64,000 nucleotides of DNA, from the NCBI GenBank assembly GCA_005281725.1, contig SSBO01000003.1, positions 7,476,575 to 7,540,574 on the forward strand, read 5' to 3'. Origin of the DNA: Wuchereria bancrofti. Taxonomy: Eukaryota > Nematoda > Chromadorea > Rhabditida > Onchocercidae. The notes under the pieces were generated by a model that was not told the origin of the DNA, made no database searches, and saw only the letters and a program-made list of their open reading frames with translations. How positions within the stretch are numbered: position 1 is the first letter of the stretch; every line of letters starts with the position of its first letter. Both the position numbers and the translations under genes were made by a program. Positions 12,506 through 32,866 of the stretch are shown one piece after another.

Positions 12506-13239
12506 CGCACTAAAATTTCACCATAAACCATTAATTAAGCAATAATAAAAGAAAAATAAAATAATAATAACTAACAACAAATATGCATAGGCAAACAACA
12601 ACTGTTACTCCTATGATAATAAAAACTTTATTGACCTTTCAATAAAGTAAACTTTAACCAATCTACACTGATAAGAAAAAAAAAAGACAACCACACTTAT
12701 CAGCTATCATTATTTTCTCTTCACATTTTTGCTATTTTTTTCGCAACAACAATTTTCCTCTCACTTCAACACAATGCTAACTATGCTATAGGGCTATTTT
12801 CATCTTCGTACCTTCCCTCAATTTTATCATTTACTATTTGTAATTCTTCAGCAAAGCGTGTTGCATGCAACTCTTCCTTTCAGCTTTGGTTGCATGCATT
12901 CGTATTGCATTTGCTGCATGTAGCAACACAAACTGGAAGGAGAGAGAATATGTGAAAATATAAGTGGGAATTTCGTTTGTGATTAATTAAGGGCATAAAA
13001 TATGAGTTATGGTACTTGATGTACTCTCTAACTCGAGAGTTAAGACTTTGGCTACAAAACAAGTCAGGTTGTTTTGTTGAAATTCGAGCAGTGAAAGTAA
13101 TAAAAGTAATCGTAGTATTTTACAATCGTTTATTTATTGAACAGTGCTACATTTACATATTTTATCATACATAGTATTAATCTTTCTTTTTTCTTTGTGA
13201 AAAATAATTCTCCACTATTGTGTCTTTGTATTGTAGGAT
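12506..13239. promoter_or_regulatory. Divergent promoter region of GNPNAT1 and GTF3C5
   Basis: About 0.73 kb separates the two divergent start codons, so it must hold both 5' regions. The GTF3C5 side ends in GTATTGTAG two bases before its ATG, a good SL trans-splice acceptor. No TATA box stands out and there is no additional exon that I can support. Confidence 0.5.
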
Positions 13240-16200
13240 ATGTGGCCATCAACAAGTACAGAAAATTTACCGGAATATGTTGTAGTGGTATATCCAGGAG
13301 TAGTAAGAAATGCTGAGAAGGCGATCGAAACTTTGGGCGGAACTCAAACTCTTAGTATGGTAAGTGAAAAAAAAATCAATTGAAATTTTCAACTGTCTTT
13401 ACGGATTTAATACTCTTTGCTATCGAAATTTTGGATTTCCTATTCTGATGCTTTATTTAATTTTAATATGCTTTATTTAGTTCCTAATAATGCTATTACT
13501 CATCAGTCTCTTTCTAGAACCATTTTGCTGGTCGTCCGCTCGAACTGCGACATAACCCAAAAAATCTCTACACAAATGCTTTGGTATCAGAGAGAGGATC
13601 AGCAGAGAAATCATTCGGTGGTACTGGGACTGTATTATGTGTTGTAACTGTACGCCGCAAAAAGTCAGATCCGAACTGTGTGCAAGCAAAAGTGATTGGA
13701 ATGGTATTTTAAAATTTCTATTGCGATTGATAAATTATTTTTCTATACGAAAAGTAAAAATGGAAACCTAGAATCAGAGTTTCTTGAGATGAAGATTTCA
13801 GACAATCTATAAAAATTTTTAAAGAAATGAAACTATAGGTCTCGACAGTGTACACCTTCAAATCTATGTGTGATTTCCATTACTTACCAATTCGTCAGAG
13901 TGAAGCATTTCCGGGATGTTTTGAAAATCTGGTAAGTTTATATTATTTACAGCTCTTCATCAATAAACTGTCATCCTTTCTACTTATTGGGCTAAATTTA
14001 TATTAGATGATACTTTGTAATAATAATGCAGTGTTGTATTGTATCTGCTTTGATTCCTGCTGATTGGATAAAATCCGTAACGTTCTTTGATAATAAGTAA
14101 AATGGAAAAGCGTATCAAAAATTTGAGCATTATCTTGCCGTTTATTTTATCAAAAAATTATAAATATTGAAATTTGTTTGAATTTAGATTTTCAGATAAG
14201 TTTTTTTTTTCAGGTACCGAAATTGATACCATTAGATCTTCCAGGCGCACTGTCTTGGTGGAATCAACCTGAAAATGAGCGACGTACACCCTTACATCTT
14301 CCTCCTTATCAGTTCTCAAGGTAAAACTTTTTTTCAGTAGTTATACAGGAATTAAGTTTCAGTCAGGTGAAAATATGCCATCTACTTTCATCATCAGACG
14401 TACATGCTGAAATTTAAGAATCTTCGCGGAGCTGTTTGGTACACTTATATCTATTTTCATTCGTTATTGCAGATATTATAGCAAATATTTCAGCATATCG
14501 AGCAATAAATATAAATTATATTTGCTTTTCCGTAAATACATTGTTCATTGTCAAATTACGGCAAGATTAGGAAAGAATTACGTATTTTAAGTTCTGAATC
14601 CATTATTTTCAGGTACTCAATACCATCATCCAAATTGTTATGCAAAGAAACTGATTTTTCACCGGAGAAAGTGAAACGAAAAAGCGCTGGACACGGGCAA
14701 AGTTAGTTCAATTTTCCTTGAGTTAAATGATTTTTTGAGGAAATTGAAGTTGCGTAATGGAATGTGGAGTTGGATGATTCAATAAAGCTCAAATTGCAAG
14801 ACAGACTTGACTTTTTAATCTTAAGATGTGTTCATAATTGATGCTAGGTGTAGTGAAAATGATGAAACATTTGATATTTCGCAAAATTGTGAAATATATG
14901 TACTGTCAAGAGCAAAAAGGAACCATACTATAAGTACTGTAAAAAAAAATCTCACATCTAAGTAATTTAGTGAGTTAAATCCCTTGAACTGTTAACTTTC
15001 CAGGTTTACGGTCGGAAAGGAAAGCATTATCTGTAACGGTGCATTCAACTGCTGAGTTTCCGAAACAGCCTACTGAAGAGGCGGTGAATGATGCAAACAT
15101 TAGGTTTAGTATTTCGGTAATTTAGAAGAGAAAAAAAACTGTAGAGTAATTTAATTAGTTTTAAAACTTTTCAAGTAGTTAGAAGTTCTTTCTGCTTTTA
15201 TAGAAATATCAGTTTGTTTCTCTTATTTCTTCTTGAAATTTTCAGAAAAAAAATCGCTAATTATATCATTGATATTGCCAAAGAAACAGTGTAGCATAGT
15301 TCTAAGGTGACCTAGCTGCGGAATGTGACTAACTCATGAAAGAGACCACGATAAGAACGAATAACTGCACTGAATTTAAAATTAGCACCACTGCGTAGGT
15401 CCATGGAAAATTTTTATATGAAAATATTTTGCAACCATATTTATAGGTGTAAAAACGACGAACCTCATCGTTTGCTGCAAGAATTATTTGAAGAGCGACC
15501 AATGTGGACTAGAGTGGGTATTCTTAAGAAAACGAGGTTGGATGATGGCTTAATAAAGTAAGTCAGATATAACTGTTGTGAAATAATCAAATAAAATGTA
15601 TAAGTGTGCATAAATATTTCTAGAAGTTATGTTCTGTGAAGAGATAGCTGAAGTGTAGATATAACTAAAAGAGTGGTATCTTAATTTGTCCGCTTCTCCG
15701 AATATCCTGAATAACTTATTTTTATCTAAGATTTTCTTTTTCAGAACACTGCTACAGAAATTTGCATTTTACATTTTGAATGGACCGTGGGGTCGCTTGT
15801 GGTGCCGTTTCGGATATGATCCAAGAACCGATCCAAATGTATGCGTTTATATTGATATTATACCCCTTGGTTCGTTTATATCTAATCATTGCAGGCAAAA
15901 CAGTATCAGTCAGTTATGGTGACGTTTCGACAACATGCTAAAATACCCGAAAGACAGCGTTTGAAAATTGTAACTGTAAGTATGATCAGTTACAGCTTGT
16001 TTTTTACAAGATCTTCATGTCTGTTTGTTCTATATATAGTAATAGATTTTAAGAGTGTATAGTTTTCTGAAGGTATATAGTTGATACCCCAGCTTGCGTC
16101 TTTCTTTTGATCCACTAATATATATTTTACTTACGCTTCATAAATAAATTTTGATAAGATTTTCTGAATTCACTTACATAATTCCCGAAATTTATAGAAA

Positions 16201-17049
16201 AATAGTGAACGACCAGGTCATGCTTCGGTCACAAGTGCTTCATCGCTAGCACCAGCGGTTCCGTCGACATACGGTTCTCTTACAGATGAGCATATCGATT
16301 ATACGTATACTCCCGGTAATTTGTGCCAAATTCTTGTAGACATGAATTCTATTTTCTCATTATTCGAGCAGTTCGATATGCCGAAAAAGTGGGAATTATT
16401 TCCGGTCCAAATAATATACTTTATTCATTCAGATCGAGTTGATGAGCTTCCTTAACTCGTCTAACGAAGACCACTGTTGAACTGTATACCTTGATATACC
16501 AAAAAATTATTATCTGTATCCAGACGTATTCAATTCTCGATGTATTTTTCATTTACAGGAGAGCTTCCTCGTGTGCGACAAATGTGGTATTGCATATGTG
16601 ATGTGAAACTTCCAATTGCTGAGGAAATTGTACGAAAGGAATTTTTTGCACACAGTGAAAGGGCTGATCCACAGAACGGATGGCTGCCACCGGTAATTCT
16701 GCTTAATTCTCCCAAATTATAATACTATGGAACAAGTTATCAAAAAAAAAGGAAAATAAGCGTAATAAGCCAAACGTTTGTTCCCGCTGTTTTTTATTGT
16801 TCGTTAAAGTAATGTGAAAAAAAAAAGTAATCCAGTTTGCTTGTGCAATATTTTTTTTTGACTTGCGATAACAAGCAAATATTACTGGAGCTTTTTGTTC
16901 ACCAGAAAGCCGTTGATCGGATTCGTGACGCTATCAAAGAAGATGTCAAGAAACTGAGCAGTCAAATCGAAGAAGAAGAGGGAATACCAGATGAAACCGA
17001 AGAAGATTGGTGGACGGAACAAAGCACTGATCAACAAAACCATCCATAA
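13240..17049 (+). CDS. GTF3C5: General transcription factor 3C polypeptide 5 (TFIIIC subunit), 458 aa, 12 exons
   Basis: GTF3C5 (yeast Tfc1/tau95) is the TFIIIC subunit contributing to A-box recognition in RNA polymerase III genes such as tRNAs. Exons: 13240-13359, 13518-13703, 13839-13931, 14214-14320, 14613-14701, 15004-15103, 15447-15557, 15745-15838, 15895-15975, 16198-16315, 16559-16692, 16906-17049; total 1377 nt in frame. Landmarks are VVVVYPGVVRNAEKAIETLGG at the N-terminus (human VCVEYPGVV-TLGGEEGVS), NPKNLYTNALVSERGSAEK, YTFKSMCDFHYLPI, the triple-barrel partner region ending PLHLPPYQFSRYSIP, then LFEERPMWTR, FAFYILNGPWGRLWCRFGYD (human YYMITGPWRSLWIRFGYDP) and LPRVRQMWYCICDV. The C-terminus is acidic (EEEEGIPDETEEDWW), as in the family. 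Shorter than human (519 aa) mostly in linkers. Nuclear. The start lies 2 nt after a trans-splice acceptor. Confidence 0.96.
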
Positions 17050-17222
17050 AGAAACCGAGTAGGAAAGCGCAATGTAATTAATGCTATAAGACACTTTCTC
17101 ATATTTTCAGATTGTACCAAATTATTACTAAGTGTTGTTGCGATATTCTTGAAAATGTCTTTGGCAATGTTATAAAATCCTTAGAAGTCTCACTTGCATC
17201 CCAAATTTTCGAAAAATTAACA

Positions 17223-18888
17223 CTAGATATTACAACAATTCTTCAAACAAAAAGGCTGACATAAATGCCGTGATATCTTGTCGAATATACGCTATTTCAT
17301 CAACATATTAATTGAATTTTCCTATATGTCATCATAATTTACCAGGATAGTTTGAGTGGGCAGTTTCCGTAAGATGGAGAAGCGAAGTAACGATTCCCAT
17401 CGCTTTAATACAGTATTACTGTGACTTTCCAGAAGGTCCAGAAGATAACCACAACGATCTGATAGTAGTTCGCTACAGTGTTCCTGTGAAGATTTTGTAT
17501 AACAACTCACAACTACTCCACACCTAAACTGAATGGAAAGTCAGGGAATGGGATCTAAAATGACATTTCTTTAACGTTCGAATCATCGAGGATCTAGGAC
17601 CTGATTCTAGTGTTTATCTTTAACAGTCAGGGTGTTCATATGAAATCATACGAAATCAGTTTATTTGTGCTACAAAAATAATACTTTCATTCTCATGATG
17701 CGTCAAAGTTCCATGCAACTTAATCCTAATCCTCGTGCATCACGTGCAAAAACATAATGCAGAAACATTATAAGGATAACTGTGATATTTGGAATTATGA
17801 TTTTGGTAACAATCAACCAAAATTTTCATGGGTTTTTGTTCTGTTTCATGTTTTGTTTCAAGCAAGACCTGACCGTTCGCCGGTTTCATCCTCCACTCTG
17901 GTCCGTCATATCTGAAAAATCCTATGATTTTTCATGTAAATCCTATGATTCTTCTCTTCGATCCCGTGAATGTGAAACATCATTCAAATAATAATTGTTA
18001 TTAGCAAACGTTATTAGCAGGAACTAGAGAGATGAGACCAAAATTTCTTGAATCCATTCACCATAATAATTACTCGAAGCATACCTCATGGGGAAAGATT
18101 TTTTCTCAGACGCGTATCCGGTACAGTGATCTAGTTCCTACTAATACATTCCCAATCTGCTAATACACTCCCAATCCTTTCTTGTATTACGTAAAAATTC
18201 GTATTATATAGAAGCGGTTAATGGTACTAAACGTAATAGAAGTAATCAAAACACGTAATTTAAAGAAAAACCGGAAAATAGAAAAAAGAAACTCCGAAAC
18301 ATAACTAATTTACCTGCTGGTCGCATGAATTCGGTTTTTCCCTTATATCTATAATCCTTTGACTTTTAAGCCAGTGTTTTTTGGGTTTTTTCAATATAAA
18401 CTTCGAAAACCATAACGAAATGTTATTCCTGGGAAATTCAATTTCAGATACTTATATTTAGAATTAATAGTTTATTTACCAAGTATCCTTGCCAAATAAA
18501 GAATAGTATAGTGTGGTATAAAGAGAAAGAGAGGGAGAAAGGAAGGAATTCATTTTTTTGCAGCACGTAATTATCAGTAGATGGTTACTTCTCTGAGATA
18601 AATACCACTCTAAATTTAAGTTTACTGTGGAATATTTGACTAATTCAAATAATTGGTATGTTTATCTTACAAACCAATAATTTTCGCTCTGAATATTTCT
18701 TTAAGAATAACGACTTGTTTCTTACATATATCGAAAACATCACTTTACCTAAGATTATACAGATAAGAAAACTTACATGGTCGTTTATAATTCCTACTTG
18801 AAAATGACGAATAGAACTGATTCCCTGATGTATCAACAAATATCTCTCGAAGCCACAGTTTATCATAATTTTTTCGCCAATCTATCAT
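17223..18888 (-). CDS. Uncharacterised protein, 150 aa, 6 small exons
   Basis: Exons on the minus strand: 18888-18777, 18348-18314, 18137-18085, 17911-17869, 17483-17343, 17291-17223 (TAG). No exon is long enough to stand out, but all six have consensus GT/AG boundaries and compatible phases, giving 453 nt without a stop. The ATG is 2 nt after TTTCAG, typical of an SL acceptor. The protein begins MIDWRKNYDKLWLREIFVDT, continues through YDGPEWRMKPANGQEHC, has a helical GYLLDLLESHSNTVLKRWES segment (about residues 92-112), and ends in a basic, Cys-containing tail (HLCQPFCLKNCCNI). Basic and soluble, no signal peptide. Family not recognised. It is tail-to-tail with GTF3C5 (173 bp apart). The exon 2 (35 bp) and exon 4 (43 bp) calls are the least certain. 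Confidence 0.66.
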
Positions 18889-20114
18889 TTCTGAAATTGA
18901 AAAATTGAAAAAAAAAATGAGAATTGAAGGGTCATGCTCTCGATTCCAATTCTATTATATTATAATATATTAATATAATATATTATATTAATATCGGATG
19001 GATGTCTTCAGGATGTATATCTAACGCTATAAACTTGTTACGTTACGTGTGACAAATGTGGATATGAATAACATAATACAGTAAAAGATAGCATAATCAT
19101 TAATATTTGCTTAGCTATAAAGTCCTAAATTCATTTGCTGATCATGAAGACCAAATTTAAAATGAATTTAATTACCAGTACTCAACTCACGGTTAAGTAA
19201 TACTTTGCGAGAAGTATTACTTGATTATCGAACAGAAGAGAGTACGTCAAAATCATAGACATCAGAGAGTGAAGGTAACAACGCATTCGGTGCATAATGT
19301 CAATAGCATAGGCGCAAGAGGTGCGCTACGTGAAGATAGGCGTATCAGGGAGAGTTCTTTGTGAAATCATTTTCTTGCCCAATAATATTTCGGGTACGCT
19401 TACTGTTCGATACATTTGCGTTTCATAAAAGTTTTGACGTGTTAACTCTCCTGAATACAGTGGTCAAACAGTACAAGTTCAGTCACATCCTCTCATCATT
19501 GTTATCAAATTTCCGTAATTCTCACGAATATGTGTTCCAGTAACGTCAACAGTCTTCTTTCTAATAAGTATTTCAATTGCTTATTTCGTCACTTATTACA
19601 AGTGTGAGCTTGTTATCTTCGATAGATATTACTACCTCTGATAGATCCAACTTCATATCATTTAGGTTTCAAATAATATTCATTCATTTGGATAAATATT
19701 ACTTTTATTTTATAATCAGAATTTTCTTCCTGCTTTTTAGCTCTATGAATTACGCGTCTACGTATATTTATCCTTCCGTCAGTACGCATTTGTTCTCTGT
19801 TGAATAATTTGTGTCTTTAACACTATAACCCTTCAATTACTAAACATGTTAGTGATAAATGATAATGAGATAAGCTTAAAATAAGAAGAGTGTAATTTGG
19901 TTTTGATGGTAAATTTATGTGATATAGGATATTTTCCTTGAAAATTTCTTTATCCAATTATTTTTTACATCGAGTATATCGAGTTATTCTATTCATATAT
20001 TGTCTGAAAATGGTTACATAGTTAATCAGTAGAGAGTTATTAGTTACGTTCCGACGTTGAATTTGTAAAGTTCATTCTAGATATAACATTCATTTTTAGA
20101 CATTCGAGAAAAAA
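18889..20114. promoter_or_regulatory. Divergent intergenic region between the 150-aa gene and PSMC6
   Basis: 1.2 kb between two divergent starts. It includes a 42-bp A/T-only palindromic tract at 18953-18994. A roughly 60-codon plus-strand open stretch at 19205-19365 (ending ...EDRRIRESSL) has no ATG or clear splice partners and is not called. The PSMC6 ATG follows a weak TTTTTAG acceptor at about 20100. Confidence 0.5.
18953..18994. repeat. AT-only palindromic tract
   Basis: A run made only of A and T in which TAATATATTAATATAATATA-type blocks can fold back on themselves. It lies just upstream of the start of the minus-strand 150-aa gene and may be a simple sequence or a cruciform-prone spacer. 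Confidence 0.8.
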
Positions 20115-23000
<2,886 letters not shown>

Positions 23001-23943
23001 TAATAACTGATTGTTATTCATTTGATGTGTGATATCAGCTGTATAACATGGACCAAAAGTTGAATATTGTAAAGGGATTATTAAAACTAATGAAGACCTG
23101 AACAATTAGTGCTGAATAATTTTAGGTTATCTGATTTTTGGTCAGCTATGAACATTGCTTTGGAGTTTTTGTTAATTGCTCATTTAAAGAAAAGAGTTTG
23201 CTTTTGGGGCGAAGGGATATATTATGAATGTATGACAATATTAATGATTACTCATAAACACTTTCTATTTCTTCTCCTTTCCCTCCAAAAAAAAAAAAAA
23301 AAAAGACTTTTTTAATATTTTGCTTTAGAACAATTTGATCTATAAAATATGATTATAAGAAGAATGATATTTTGTTCGTCGTGTTTTCTGGTTAGAAATA
23401 AGATGCAATTTTTCAGTCTCATTTTTTTGCATTTTCAATATACTAATTTATCATAAAAGTTCTTTGATTAGCTTGGTTGTGATAAACTGATTTGATATAT
23501 ATTTTCAGGTAAATTACTGAACTGTGTAAGTTAAGAAAGTTAAGAGAGGGGAGAGTTTTAATAAATGGAGAGTTGTGTTGACCAGAGCCATGAGTAGGTT
23601 AATTTTTCTTTGTTATTGTTTTCCTTTATTTGGAGCTTCGATCCTGGTCTTTTACTGTAGTAATTAAATAGCTTTTTTTGAGAAGCATTCAGGTAGTTTG
23701 GCAGAGATTCTTAAAAGAATTCTCTAATCTGAAAAATGTTTGGAAAGTTTTATAATATGACTCTATGATAATCAGTGAAGTGGATTTGTTGGACTTGTTT
23801 TGTAATATCTGAGGATTATGTTCATTTAAGAGTTCTACTACTTTAGAAATGCAGCCAGTAATCTAGCATACTTTATTTTTAGACAATATGTAGTACTTCT
23901 TAACCTTGGTTTTCCCTAATCATAGCACATATTCAGTTCGCTA
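23001..23943. other. PSMC6 3' region and spacer to the 81-aa gene
   Basis: About 0.94 kb. It holds the PSMC6 3' UTR (ATTAAA about 80 nt after the stop) and an 18-nt A-run at 23287. The right end has ATATTCAG 7 nt before the next ATG, a good trans-splice acceptor. No exon supported. Confidence 0.55.
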
Positions 23944-24269
23944 ATGTCAAAGTCGCGAAGTTCACCTCAAGAATCACAAACAAGGTATGTAGACAGTGAT
24001 GGAAACAGTGTAGACTTAACTGGAGCAATATGGATGACTAAAATAACTTTGCCGTACATTGACATCCAGGACATTTATCGGAAGATTCAAGATGAGGTTT
24101 CGTGTTCCGTATTTTATTCAGACTATTCGTGTTTTATCTATATTTTTATTCTAGCATAATCGTTAAGACGTTTCAGATTGTTCTAGATATTTTGCCGCGT
24201 GGTACCAAAAGCTTATTACGAGTCAACTGTACTGATAATACTTTGCAATGGGAAAAAGATTTCTTATGA
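23944..24269 (+). CDS. Uncharacterised small protein, 81 aa, 2 exons
   Basis: Exon 1 is 23944-24096 (51 codons) and exon 2 is 24177-24269 (30 codons plus TGA), joined in phase 0 across an 80-bp GT-AG intron. The ATG lies 7 nt after a TTCAG trans-splice acceptor. The protein begins MSKSRSSPQESQTRYVDSDG, then has an amphipathic stretch GAIWMTKITLPYIDIQDIYR and ends TDNTLQWEKDFL. No signal peptide or membrane helix. I do not recognise it. The compact two-exon structure with correct phase and a trans-splice site supports it as a real gene; its position 0.94 kb behind PSMC6 on the same strand leaves open a shared transcript. Confidence 0.66.
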
Positions 24270-26306
24270 CTTAGTGTGAATAAATTATTATTTTAATGGT
24301 GATGTAAATCTCATCACAAATAATGATGTTAATTCAAGCAATGAATATCGCTTGCAATCAGTGCGATTTCCTTCATACTTTTCTGATTTTCGGTCATCAT
24401 TTTATACCGGTCACATACGACATTTCGTGATTGTTACTTAGTTAAAAATACCCATATATTCTAGAAACACCCTTACATTCTAGATTGTGGATTTTTTGTA
24501 ACATCTGAAGTAGTGTGATGATAAGACATAATCATGTCAGTGGGTTAGTTTAGCATTCGATTATTACGTGTGCTGATAATTTTGGAAATGTGACAGTATT
24601 GGTTTTTAAAACGATTAATTAAATAATAGTTACATTTGGTTAAAACATGCTGGTAATCTAAAGCTATTGGTATTTGAAATGTCTCACGAACAGACATTTA
24701 TGAATTTAATGTGCTACTTGCAGTTTCCAACCTAAGCATCTTGCTGTTACGCAAGAATATGATAATTAAGAAACTCATAAGTGGCTAAAACTATGATATG
24801 GTTAAATTTGGTTTACATTCATGAGACTGCTGAGAGATGCAATACAGTAACTGTTGAGAAAATAATTTTAAGCAATGCTAGCTTGACTAAAATCAATAAT
24901 TTGGGGGAAGGTGGTTGAACTGTATATTCAAATTGATCAGGTTAATGTCATGGTATTCATAAGGCTTTATCCATTCATGTGAGCAAATTTTGAGAAATCT
25001 CCTTGAAATTTTAAACACGGAAACCTTTTGATATGTACTGTTTCGAATTCAATATTGAATGCTCCATTTAAAAATAGACGAACGAGTGCTTATGCGACCT
25101 TCCCTACTGCTTTATCACATCTAATTATTACATACTGCACATTCTTTTTATTTAATGGTTTATTTGTTTATAATTTTATCCATAGTTACGCAGTTGGAAT
25201 GCATTTTACCGGTAATGCAATGAGAAATGATGAAATAGGATATTCCTTAGTGATATAAATCTTTGTGTTAAATGTAACATTATCAAACTATATGATTTGT
25301 ATACCTTTAAAGCATTGCTGCATTTTATTTACTTCCTTGTGAAGGAATAGATAAGATACACGCATTTTGTCGAGCTATAAAAAATAAAACAAATTTTGCC
25401 TGATACAAAACGCAAAATTGTTCTTGGTAACAGGACACAACCAACAAGTTTGTTTGCGGTCTTAACTTGCATTTAAAATTATTGCTATAGAAGGAGCTAT
25501 CTAGGAAGCAGGAGAGTTAAAATATATGACAGATTAAAAGCTATGAAAAAATAAGCTATAGAATAAAGCATTTTTGTTGGCCACAATTTTCAAAGTAAAA
25601 CTTAGTAATACTACGATCACTGAAACAAATCTTTCACGAAATGCAGTAGCAATACTTCAAATTCTTTGTAATCGTCAAATTATTTGTTGAACTTTTTAAC
25701 ATGAAGCAGTTACGCTATGTAAGATAAGAGTGTATGAAGCAGTTATGTTAGATGACGTCAATATAAATATAAAACTTCTCAGCCATGTATTGTGTATTCA
25801 TTGATAAGGATACGTATCCATTCCAGAACATGAATGTTATCGTAATCATTCAAACGGACATCCTAATACCACAGAACAATGACTCGCATTACTACTACAT
25901 TTGTTTAACTCCGATAAATTATTATGCTTTATTAGGTACAAACAGTAATGAGGTAATTTATGAATGACGATCAACAGTAAGCGAAAATTGTATAAAGGCG
26001 GTAATGGGCCACTGTTTAACTATAAAGTGCATTAAACATAGCATATTAGTCTATCAGCCAAAATTTCAGAAAATCTAATCCGGTAATACATTTCGTTACG
26101 TGAACTTGGTTTTGTGGTTGTTGAAAACGGCCACCCTCACTAGATTAAGGAAAAAAAGATCTCAAAGTTACAAAACAACGAGAAAGTACAAAATTTTTTA
26201 AATCTAAAAAGACCTAATAACTTGTGATTAATACGGAATCTTCATTTTGGACATTTTTTGGACAGATATAAGAAATTAATAAAAAATCAACAATCAATAG
26301 AGGGAG
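24270..26306. other. Gene-poor stretch between the 81-aa gene and TGS1
   Basis: Two kilobases of AT-rich sequence between convergent genes. I could not build any multi-exon model. One spot is mildly suggestive: a palindromic TGACGTCA at 25753-25760 followed by TATAAATA and an ATG open frame of 60 codons at 25785-25967, preceded by a CTCAG acceptor. Without partner exons this is not called as a gene. Confidence 0.5.
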
Positions 26307-32123
<5,817 letters not shown>

Positions 32124-32866
32124 AATCTTTCGTCTTTTCGTTCTCACTTCGCTGAAATTTTCAAACCTTCTTTACAATTTCATTGTTTTCCATCTAAATC
32201 AAACTTTGCGTGGCGTACATCCAATAACGTAGTAACGTGAAACACGTGCACTCAAAGGCGTAAAACCTCATCGCTGATCACACTAAAACATCAAATCGAA
32301 ATGTGATGCTTAACTTAATAACTCGCAATGAAAATCAATGTCTTATTCATTAAAAACAGTTTACCTGCTTTGGGTAGAGTTTACCCGCTTACGATGGTAA
32401 CTTATATTATGCATAAATGCATAAATCTTGAAATTAATTTTAAATTTATAGAATAGCTCTTTTACAAAACATTCTTTGAATACTAACATTACTAACGGTT
32501 AGGTACTTATCATACTCTATCACTGCTCAGATGGATTGTTTGCTTTTCCCAATATTTTTTCCTATAGAATCAGTTCTAGTTTGATGAAAAAATCAGTCAT
32601 TGATATCATATGAGATTTTAGTTAAAATTAAAATGATATATTAAGAGTTCTCCTATAACGAAAAAGAAAATGATTAAAAGTTATGAAGTGAGAATTAAGA
32701 GTGAAAAATTATTATAAAATGTTTCAATAAAAAAAAAGACTTTAGTTAGAAAAATTGGAATGCTTCATCTTTCTTTTTTAATTTTTAGCTTATTTTTTAT
32801 TTTTATGTTTCTCCTGCATATTACATTAAGCAGCAACATTTTAATTCTAGCACAATAAACAATTAA
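32124..32866. promoter_or_regulatory. Divergent promoter region of TGS1 and the BAR-like gene
   Basis: 0.74 kb between two divergent start codons. It carries the TGS1 SL acceptor (AATTTCAG, minus strand, at about 32151) and, on the right, TCTAG at about 32850 before the plus-strand ATG. No further exon is supported. Confidence 0.55.

Noticed and set aside
19205..19365. Plus-strand Arg/His-rich open stretch
   Set aside because: No ATG, no acceptor/donor pair and no partner exon; could be chance in a promoter region.
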